From Halichondria panicea (lineage: Eukaryota; Porifera; Demospongiae; Suberitida; Halichondriidae), in contig NC_087386.1 of NCBI RefSeq assembly GCF_963675165.1, positions 4,842,169-4,906,168 on the forward strand: DNA of 64,000 nucleotides, written 5' to 3'. Of the stretch, positions 55,033-64,000 are shown piece after piece. A program made the translations under genes and the position numbers. Within the stretch, counting starts at the first letter, position 1. Each line of letters starts with the position of its first letter. Below the pieces are notes generated by a model. It made no database searches, had not been told where the DNA came from, and saw only the letters and a list, made by a program, of their open reading frames with translations.

Positions 55033-56580
55033 TTTACTCATTACAAACAGACAAACAAACTAACAGACTACTATACCCGTGGCCGCCCACGCGCGCCTCG
55101 GGTAACTACACATACACACAATTAATTTTATTGGCAGACGAAAATGATACAAAACAGTCTAATCCTACCTCACATAATTATTAGTATGGCATTGCACTAG
55201 ACCTAGACACAGATGACGTACAGTACTTGTAGTAGAAACTTTTGCTATAATTATTCTTGTACCGTTTGTCAAAATACTGTTGACAAACTGATGGTTGTGA
55301 TTCCGCCTAATAATTATAGTAGTTAGGCGTTCGAAATTGGCCAAAATGAGCTTAAGACACAGCCGGATCCTAATCCATGGCAAAGTATATACCTTTTCTC
55401 AAGCAATATGGACCTACCACATGATACAGGTAACAAGTAACATTACAGTTAACATGGTTTCATTACAGACTATATATACACAACCAATCGAGTTGTACCT
55501 CCACGGACACTAGCGCGAAATGTTCTAGGGGCTTAATTTTTGCTGTTTTTTTCGTGCATGGGCTAGCAATCCGCTACACAAAAATAAAATCCACAAAACT
55601 ATAACGTGCATATTAAACGTGTAGCTTCCAGTATAAGCACCCAATCTATTCAACAAAATGCTTTTAGAGGCCATTCCATGAAATTTAAGTGACTCGAAAT
55701 ATCGCGCTATATGGTATCTATATACTGACTTCTTCTTACAAGACTAGAGCACTAAAGTGCAAACCCTCGGCTGGTGACATGATTATAAAGAAACCAGAAG
55801 AGTGATATAATGCAGTGCATATCATGCATGACTTGCACAGCAACTCAGGAGTAATAAAACTAAACCAGACACTGGAGGCATGCTGAAACATTTGAGAACA
55901 GGTAGTGTTGGTACTATAGGTATATTCACACTGGATTAGGATCACAGCAAAGAAGCCTGGAGTCTCAGAGAAGTAGGGCTCCAGGTCCTGCATGGAGTAG
56001 GGCTCCAGGTCCTGCATGGAGTAGGATCCCAGTCAGCTAAAGCAAGCTTTCTACTTTAGTGACCCTGTTCCATTGTTCCTGGTATATACAGCTTTCTACT
56101 TTAGTGACCCTGTTCCATTGTTCCTGGACCTGGTACAGGATCACTTCAGTTATAAGTAACGCATGTGCAAGTTCTGTTCAAGCTACATTTTGCTCGCTTC
56201 TATTTGACAACGAAGCTTTAACACCGAAAGCTGCCACAATTAGAAGTACTAACTTGTTGTGTGGAGGCTACCCATGCTGTAAACGCAGTGTTAGAGCATC
56301 CAGGTAAGCAGACCCAGTCACAAGCTTCTTAGCTTTTGCTTGACAAAGAAGCTTTAACACCACAATCTGTCACTATTTAAACCAAGATATTGTTGTGTGA
56401 AGGCTATCCATGCTGTAAACGCAGTGCTGTGGCATCCAGGTGAGTAGATATACTCGTGACAAACAGACAAACAAACAAACAAACCAACAGACTACTATAC
56501 CCGTGGCCGCCCACGCGCCTCGGGTAACAAACAGACTACTATACCCGTGGCCGCCCACGCGCGCCTCGGGTAATGAGGTG
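55033..56580. repeat. Repeat-rich intergenic region
   Basis: 55070-55105 and 56494-56577 (twice) carry the GC-rich palindrome CCCGTGGCCGCCCACGCG...CCTCGGG. 55510-55722 is a MITE relative of 13285-13491. 55743-55905 is copy c of the dispersed repeat. GACCCTGTTCCATTGTTCCT occurs at about 56062 and 56108. Two related exon-like units at about 56210-56305 and 56340-56440 (CTATCCATGCTGTAAACGCA) each end in CCAGGTAAGC or CCAGGTGAGT. No gene can be supported. Confidence 0.7.
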
Positions 56581-57953
56581 TGTGAAAGTCTATAGATTGA
56601 CTATCAGCTGCACAAGACATGCTAACAACGAATTCCTTAGCAAAACTGTACCTCGCTCAAATATTATACCTAACCTAAATATAAGTGCATGTGGGGGATG
56701 CTGGTGACTGTAACTTAACAAAAGTTGTGGTATATATCCGTTACAGACTATATGAGTAGTAGTTAGATCCAACTTGAGCAGGAATTCATTATTAAAAATC
56801 CTATTGAAAGTGATTGCTTGAGGATATAAAATATGTAATGCTAGTTAGCCAATGAAATATGAAATCTGGGACTACACTACGCCCTCAAGCTTTGGGACAT
56901 TTGTAACAGATATAACGAGTATGCAGTCCCGAGGGCGGCTATTACAACACGAGGATTCTCATGCTATAATAAATATATCACGTGTTTTAGAGGTAACAAA
57001 TATATCACGTGTTTTAGAGGTAACAAGCTGGTATTAAAAGTCGTACATGCAGTCCATACCGTTTATACACTCTTATTACATATTATAGCCTTGAGGCATG
57101 ATTTGGTAAGGGTCGTCATGGTATAAACAACATAATTATAGATATCTCATGCCCATAATGCAACAATCCAAATTAAGTGTAAGAAGGATACAAACGATGT
57201 AATGTTTTGCAAGCTTCCAAAAGTTAGCCAATGAAAATGGCCCTTTCCCTGTTGAAGCCGTCATAATTATGATTATTATAATATAAGGCACTCACCAACA
57301 ACTTGTACATTCTATAAACATTAATTATTCTTCAAAATGTTGGTAAAGTTATTGTCAGAGCAAATCTGGTCAATGTAAAGTCACTTCTTCACAGTATCTA
57401 CTCATAAGGGATCACAACGCACAAAAGAGCAAATATAGAGCAACCATAACAACCTATACAAGTCACTTTCATATCGCCTTATTGTCTTTGATGTGTTGGG
57501 CAAACAATTGTGAATGTGTGCAATCCGTATACAGGTAGCTAAGAGTCTATCATGTTCCAAACAGTTTTCATTGTTTAAGAAATATTGGGAATAGACGTTT
57601 GTACCGTTACAGATATAATGTACATGTGCAATCAACTGAGCACTCAAAGCTATAATACGCATGGCCACCTTATCTTAATGACCTATGCATGCATGGACAC
57701 ACTAAGATTCGGTGCAACGATAATAGATACTGTTGTGAAGAAGGGTAAAAAAAGTACGGGGGGGTGGGCTAGTAGAATGCTCATTGAACAAATAATCATA
57801 GTTTGTGTACTATATAGTACAAAAAGGTATAACATTTACAATCAAGTATACACAATATTAATAAATGCTAGAGGCTACACCACAATCTAAATGTTAACTG
57901 AGCACTATAATATAAAGCATTCAACAACAATTAAGGTTGTATAGCCAAGTAAA
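56581..57953. repeat. Intergenic left of the inverted CRMT genes; segmental duplication
   Basis: From about 56940 the sequence (ACAACACGAGGATTCTCATG onward) is repeated almost without change from about 62660 to the right edge, and it continues through the 3' end of CRMT-11. At 56974-57024 AAATATATCACGTGTTTTAG is duplicated in tandem; the other copy has it once. A stretch at 57490-57640 recurs upstream of CRMT-11 at 59895-60070. Confidence 0.8.
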
Positions 57954-59812
57954 TTAAATATTCCTAACATTATTGTATGTTTCTTCTGAGCAAATCGGTT
58001 CTAAAGGTCGATTCCTTTCTTCGTATCGCTGTGGATTCACCAGTCTATCAGGTAAAGAGGTCTCAAAGCCTCGTTCTATGCTCGCATAGCCCTGCCTCCA
58101 GGCTCTGATTCGAGTGATACACATTGTTCCTTTTCTAAGTCGAGACAGTATCCAGTGTATACTGAAGCAGCTAATAATAAGAAGAGGAATAACTAATACA
58201 ATAGCACGCAGAATTAATGAAGCACGGTAAACTGTTTTTGGCCGCAAAGAGTAGAAACTTGTTCCTAGGTTTAGGCTCAGAAACATGCCAAGCAAACCTA
58301 TGAATAATACATCAATTTTTATGTGGTTCATATCCTTGTATGGCTGTACAAGCAGTAGTAGAATTATAATGAAGAAAATGATTACCAAACCAAATATATA
58401 GTAACTTGAGTCGATGGTGGAGGAATAGACTAAAACATTTATGTAGCGTAAAATGTAAAACACAGCTGAAAACCATCTATGATCTTTGGTTCCTGGTTGA
58501 GTGCCATTTGTATAACAACTTTGAAAGGATTCCATGACCTCTCGTAGCAATGGATGACAGATGTGTAGACAGCTGAGTAACCTCTGAAACCAACGAAACT
58601 GATAAATCAACAAAAACAAGATTGGAAGAATCGCAAACATTGTAGAGCACACTAAAGCAAGAATAGCAAATGGCAGATGCTCTTTTCCAAAGTATTCCAT
58701 TGTTGCATCATAATACAATACCCATGTAGTTAAATTACCACCACTAATATCCACTGCTTTCACTGGTGTAAGAAGGTCAACTGAAACGGAAACCATTTTT
58801 GTGAATGATAGTAAGAAAAATGTTGCAAATCCATCTATAACACTAGTTCTGCTTTCCCAGTTTCTACGAATACGTGAAAAGAGGTAACGAAATGGTCTCC
58901 ACAAGATGACTACTAGTCTAAAGTTTCTAGCATGTAGCTCGATCAAGATATACGAGACAACAGTCAACAGTAGTGGGTAGATAGCCACTGCATAGTCCAG
59001 AGCTAAGACTGTGAGTGGGGACACATCAAGACAAATATCCAGGTAGAGGCCTCTGAAGAAATCTAGGTTCCATATTGAATGCAGGTTAAGTATCAAATTA
59101 AGGCTGTATTTAACACTGTGTTCATATCTATTTATGTATTCTGTGATAAGTCTAGCCATAGCAGGTGTTGCAAGTAACTGGCAATAATTAACAAAACCAT
59201 GAAGATGAGAAGAAGTCGCACTGATCTTGAAAAATACCACCACGAAGTAAAATACTGTAAGTGGGCCAAAAGCCACGAGAATGTACTTCCAGATATTTCT
59301 GTTCCCCTCAGGGCATTTCACACACCTCATGTCGTAAGAGTAAGCCAGTGGAGAGTGTCCAGGTAGACACCTCCCACACAGTCTTCCTGTTCTGTTCCTT
59401 TCTTCTCACACATGAACTGGTTTAGTTGGGAAACATTTTTTGGCAACGGAAGGTACTCACTTGTTTTGTAGTCATTTTCACAATTCTCAATGCAGTATCC
59501 TTCAACTAACACATTAGTCATATTGTCATACGTCACACAGTGGCATCTAATAACAGATAGTTGTAGATTTTCTTCGCAGTGTACTGTTTGGAGCTTCTGC
59601 AGAACATTTTTGCAGACACATTTCGTGTTATTACATTCGGCCCAAGGTGAACAATCGCTACTATCTTTACAAGTATTCTTGACAGCTGTTATTATCCCTT
59701 TGTAGTGATGAAGTGCTTTACGATCCTGAATCCTGTCATGTTGTTGATAAGCCATAGCTACGCAACTAGTAGCTGTGAGTATCAATAACACACTAACTAT
59801 CCTGAAATTCAT
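57954..59812 (-). pseudogene. CRMT-11: Cys-rich multi-transmembrane gene with a single 1-bp deletion
   Basis: ATG at 59812 with signal peptide (VSVLLILTATSCVAMA). Ectodomain CKDSSDCSPWAECNNTKC and HCVTYDNMTNVLVEGYC. Within the signature, GAGAAGAAAGGAACAG lacks one base (others GAAATGGAACAG). The frame breaks at about 59402, just before RTGRLCGRC. After the break all helices and the tail are open to 57954 (RIRAWRQGYASIERG, SLPDRLVNPQRY). This is the only lesion seen, so it is either a very young pseudogene, a segregating allele or an assembly error. It is inverted relative to the main array. Confidence 0.85.
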
Positions 59813-60506
59813 GCTTGTCAGTGAGTAAATTACTATCTATGCTCTATATATACGTATATATAGTTATGTACAGTAACTTCTACAATAAATATTTGATGTG
59901 TTGGGCAAACCATTCTGAAATGTGTGCAATTCGTAGGTAGCTAACAGTCTATCATGTTCCAAACAGTTTTCATTGTTTAAGGAATCTTGGGAATAGAATT
60001 TGTACGTTTGTACCATTATACAGATGTAATGTTGTCACTGTTAAAATATATACAGTACATGTGTAATCAAGAGACTGAGCATAATTATACGCATGGCCAA
60101 TCCTATGTAAAACCTACTGGTTTTACTAATACACCCCCACAATTCTACAGCCTACATATATATATATATATAGAGTATGGAAGGAAGATCCAATGACATG
60201 TTTTGTAAAGGAAATGTACAAGTTTGCAGCTACATGTGTGATAAAATTGTACCCACTTAATGAAAATTATACCCCGTTAAAATAATTTTTACAACCATAC
60301 AAGAATGAATTATATGTTAGCTATATCAGTCTAGATATAAAAAAAAGTCGTATTACAATAATGTGGACTGCCCCTCGTGGACACAATAAAACAATATCAA
60401 ATGTAAGTGCAAAGCAAATCTAAAAGTCAATCACAGTGTTACCACAATGTCATCTAAGTGAGCACTATATAATGTAAACATCCAACAACAAGCTTGTAGC
60501 AGTAAA
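59813..60506. other. Intergenic between CRMT-11 and CRMT-12
   Basis: 59895-60070 matches 57490-57640 (GATGTGTTGGGCAAAC, TCTATCATGTTCCAAACAGT), a duplicated 5' flank. A short (TA)n lies near 60155. A plus-strand CRMT ectodomain relic is at 60366-60440. Confidence 0.7.
60366..60440 (+). pseudogene. CRMT ectodomain relic on the plus strand
   Basis: Encodes DCPSWTQ then a stop, followed by NNIKCKCKANL, corresponding to the DCPxWxECNNTKCxCKxxL cluster. It lies between two minus-strand genes but points the other way, a trace of the original plus-strand order before or after the inversion. Confidence 0.7.
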
Positions 60507-62346
60507 TTAAATATTCCCAACATTGCAAATTGGGTCTAAAGGTGGATTCCTTTCTTCGTATCGCTGTGGATTCACCAGTCTATCAGGTAAAGAAGCCTCA
60601 AAGTCTTGTTCTATTCTCGCATAGCCCTGCCTCCAGGCTCTGATTCGAGTGATACACATTTTTGCTTTTCTAAGTCGAGACAGTATCAAGTACGTGATGA
60701 GGCATGTCATACCCACCAGAGGAAGAAGTGCTACAATAACACGAAGTATTCGCGAGGCATGAAAAATTGTCTTTGGTCGTAAAGACTCGAAATTGGTTCC
60801 TTGGTTTATGCTTACAAACACGCCGAGTACTCCCAAAAATAAAATGTCTATTTTGGTACGGTTAGCATCCTTGTACGGTTGAATAAGCGCCATAATTACC
60901 ATAAAAAAGAAAATGAGAACAATTGCAAATGTGAAATAGCTAGAGTCGAGCATCGATGAGTACAAGATAATATTTATGTAGCGCGCAATATAAAACACAG
61001 CTGAACACCATCGAAGATCTTTTGTTCCTGGTTCAATTCCATTCTTGAAGCAGCTCTGGAATGATTCCATGACCTCCTGTAGCAATTGATGACGAAGCTT
61101 CAGACAGCTCAGCAATCTCTGAAACCAGCGAAATTGATAAATCAATAACAACAACATCGGGAGAATCGCAAACAGTGTGGAACATGACAACGCCAAGATG
61201 GCATATGGTAGATGCTCTTTTCCAAAATATTCGATCGTTGCATCATAATATAACATCCATGTCACGTTTACTTTCTCGTTTAGAAGGTTAGCTACTTTCA
61301 CTGGTGTAAGGAGGTCCACTGAGGTGGTGGACATTTTGACAAAAGAAAGAAGAAAGAAAGTTGCAAATGCATCTATTACAGTAGTTCTGCTTTCCCAGTT
61401 TGTGCGGAAACGTGAAAAGAAATAATGAAATGGTCTCCACAAGATGACTACTAGTCGAAAGTTTCTAGCGTATAGCTCAATCAAGATGTAGGAGATAACA
61501 GTCAATAGTAGTGGATAGATAGCCACTGCATAGTCCAGAGCTAAGACTGTGAGTGTGGACACATCAAGACAAATGTCAGGGTAGAGACCTCTGAAGAAAT
61601 CAAGGTTCCAAATGGCATATAATTATGTTTAGAATCAATACAACACTTACTCTTATATCTGCAGTAAGAGTATGGCTGTATGTGGTGACAATTCGAACAA
61701 AAGCAGGTGCTGTAATTAGCTGACTGTAAAATAAAAATCCATGGATATAAGAAGAGGTTGCATTGATCTTTAGCAATAACACGAAAACGTAAAATATTGT
61801 TAGTGGACCAAATGCCATGAGAACGTATTTCCAGATATTTCTGTTCCCCTCAGGGCATTTCACACACCTCATGTCATAAGAGTAAGCCAGTGGAGAGTGT
61901 CCAGGTAGACACCTACCACACAGTCTTCCTGTTCTGTTCCACTTCTCCTCACACATGAACTGGTTCAATTGGGAAACATCTGTTGGCAATGGAAGGTAGT
62001 CACTTTTGTCGTAGCCACTGTCACAATTCTCCACGCATTTCCCTTCAACTAATTTATTAGTTATATTGTCAAACGTCACGCAGTGGCATCTAATAACAGA
62101 CAGCTGTAGTTCTTCACTGCAGTGGACAGATACGAGATTCTGTAGATTTTCTTTGCAGACACATTTCGTGTTGTTACATTTGGTCCAGAATGGACAATCA
62201 ATATCCACTTGACAGTTCTTACCTTCTGTTGTTGCTATTGAAGTATTCTGATTACTGTATTCTTGCATTGCCTCGGCTGAAAGGCTAGCAACCACAGCCA
62301 ATAGGAAAGAAACACCTATTAACATTCGAACTCTGAAACCAAACAT
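60507..62346 (-). pseudogene. CRMT-12: Cys-rich multi-transmembrane gene with a frameshift
   Basis: ATG at 62346, signal peptide (MLIGVSFLLAVVASLSAEA). Ectodomain CQVDIDCPFWTKCNNTKC and HCVTFDNITNKLVEGKC, signature CEEKWNRTGRLCGRCLPGH, then the first helices. Before the conserved IWNLDFFRGLYPDIC motif, AACATAATTATATGCC carries about four extra bases compared with CRMT-11 (near 61610-61625), so the frame breaks. Downstream everything is open to 60507, with tail RIRAWRQGYARIEQD and SLPDRLVNPQRY. The inserted bases create the ATAATTAT motif that is frequent in the window's non-coding DNA. Confidence 0.85.
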
Positions 62347-63614
62347 TCTGAAACTTACAAGTACACATGCAGCTATGGTTCAAGTATACAGTTCTTTGGC
62401 AGATCAAATGTCAGCATGTAGAGAGAAGGGCTCTATATATAGCTATATAGCCAACGCTATAATTCAATTTGCTATGTGTCTTTTTGTACACTGAAATATA
62501 CACTCCTTCTGCATAACTATGAGTACATCTATGGTTTTAGGGATTTATGACAGTACTTCCACCAAACACGAGGGCGGAGCCCATATCAAAACATTGCAAT
62601 GTGAAATGTGAAATTAAAATTTTTACCACCCACTCAAATATTTGTGACGTTTTCGCGTGTTTACAACACGAGGATTCTCATGCTTTAATAAATATATCAC
62701 GTGTTTTAGAGGTAACAAGCTGGTATTAAAAGTTGTACATGCAGTCCATACCGTTTATACACTCTTATTACATATTATAGCCTTGAGGCATGATTTGGTA
62801 AGGGTCGTCATGGTATAAACAACATAATTATAGATATCTCATGCCCATAATGCAACAATCCAAATTGAGTGTAAGAAGGATACAAACGATGTAATGTTGC
62901 AAGCTTCCAACAGTTAGCCAATGAAAATTGGCCCTTTCCCCGTTGAAGCCGTCATAATTATGATTATTATAATATAAGGCACTCAACCAACAACTCGTAC
63001 ATTCTACAAACATTAATTATTCTTCAAAATGTTGGTAAAGTTATTGTCAGAGCAAATCTGGTCAATGTAAAGTCACTTCTTCATAGTATCTACTCATAAG
63101 GGATCACAACGCACAAAAGAGCAAATAATTAATAGAGCAACCATAACAACCTATATACAAGTCACTTTCATATCGCCTTATTGTCTTTGATGTGTTGGGC
63201 AAACAGTGCAATCCGTATACAGGTAGCTAAGAGTCTATCATGTTCCAAACAGTTTTCATTGTTTAAGGAATATTGGGAATAGACGTTAGTACCGTTACAG
63301 ATATAATGTACATGTGCAATCAACTGAGCACTCAAAGCTATAATACGCATGGCCACCTTATCTTAATGACCTATGCATGCATGCAGACACTAAGATTCAG
63401 CGCAACGATAATAGATACTGTTGTGAAGAAGGGTAAAAAAAGTACGGGGGGTGGGCTAGTAGAATGCTCATTGAACAAATAATCATAGTTTGTGTACTAT
63501 AGTGCAAAAAGGTATAACATTTACAATCAAGTATACACAATATTAATAACGCTAGAGGCTACACCACAATTTAAATGTTAACTGAGCACTATAATATAAA
63601 GCATTCAACAACAA
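62347..63614. repeat. Second copy of the segmental duplication
   Basis: 62660-63614 repeats 56940-57953 nearly identically (CATACCGTTTATACACTCTT, GGTAAGGGTCGTCATGGTAT, GAAGAAGGGTAAAAAAAGTA). Small indels distinguish the copies. 62347-62660 is the 5' flank of CRMT-12; I see no gene. Confidence 0.85.
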
Positions 63615-64000
63615 TTAAGGTTGTATAGCCAAGTTCCCAACATTATTGTATGTTTCTTCTGAGCAAATTGGTTCTAAAGGTCGATTCCTTTCTTCGTATC
63701 GCTGTGGATTCACCAGTCTATCAGGTAAAGAGGTCTCAAAGCCTCGTTCTATACTCGCATAGCCCTGCCTCCAGGCTCTGATTCGGGTCATAAACATTGT
63801 TCCTTTTCTAAGTCAAGACAGTATCCAGTGTATACTGAAGCAGCTAATAATAAGAAGTGGAATAGCTACTACAATAGCACGCAGAATTACTGAAGCACGG
63901 TAAACTGTTTTTGGCCGCAAAGAGTAGAAACTTGTTCCTAGGTTTAGGCTGAGAAATATGCCGAGCAAACCTATGAATAATACATCAATTTTTATACGGT
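63615..64000 (-). pseudogene. CRMT-13: 3' end of a Cys-rich multi-transmembrane gene, cut by the window edge
   Basis: Near-identical to the 3' part of CRMT-11. The last coding bases match (RIRAWRQGYASIERG, SLPDRLVNPQRYEERN), but CGA of LSRLRK is TGA (TCTTGACTTAG, about 63815), a nonsense change. A deletion at the end changes the C-terminus to GNLAIQP. The N-terminal part lies beyond the window. Probably a pseudogene; the rest cannot be judged. Confidence 0.8.

Overview
The window is animal nuclear DNA, A+T-rich, with GT-AG introns, many short non-autonomous transposons and no bacterial gene organisation. An intron-rich VPS13 gene, two seven-helix receptors and a large lineage-specific family of single-exon Cys-rich membrane proteins suggest an early-branching marine animal. 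A demosponge is my best guess from recollection of similar families; no database was searched.

Layout. (1) 1-21.5 kb, minus strand: 29 exons encoding about 1,190 codons of the C-terminal half of a VPS13 lipid-transfer protein, phase-consistent and apparently intact. It runs off the left edge, and its N-terminal half is not recognisable anywhere to the right. One VPS13 intron (2334-11186) holds two plus-strand seven-helix receptor genes, a receptor remnant and two minus-strand L-amino-acid-oxidase-like copies, both frameshifted. These are decayed products of a receptor+oxidase tandem duplication. (2) 22-53 kb, plus strand: a tandem array of one family (CRMT below, a working name for Cys-Rich Multi-TM protein). 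(3) 57.9-64 kb: the same family inverted on the minus strand.

CRMT proteins are about 600 residues: signal peptide, 15-Cys ectodomain, 8-9 predicted membrane segments and a basic cytoplasmic tail ending in NPxxY. Six copies are intact (22001, 25322, 31564, 45374, 47965, 51346). One is 5'-truncated at a dispersed repeat, five carry nonsense or frameshift lesions, and at least four are fragments, one of them split by telomere-type TTAGGG repeats. Copies are mosaics of near-invariant and hypervariable blocks, which suggests birth-and-death evolution with gene conversion. I do not know the function; a surface receptor or channel is inference.

The gaps hold several element families. The best supported are Mutator-like elements with TAG...CTA ends and exact 9-bp target duplications (566-881, 38967-39693, 42207-43277, 53789-54890). 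One carries a captured, broken RecQ-type helicase fragment. There are also foldback/MITE elements and a 73-bp tandem repeat. No tRNA, rRNA or CRISPR array was recognised.
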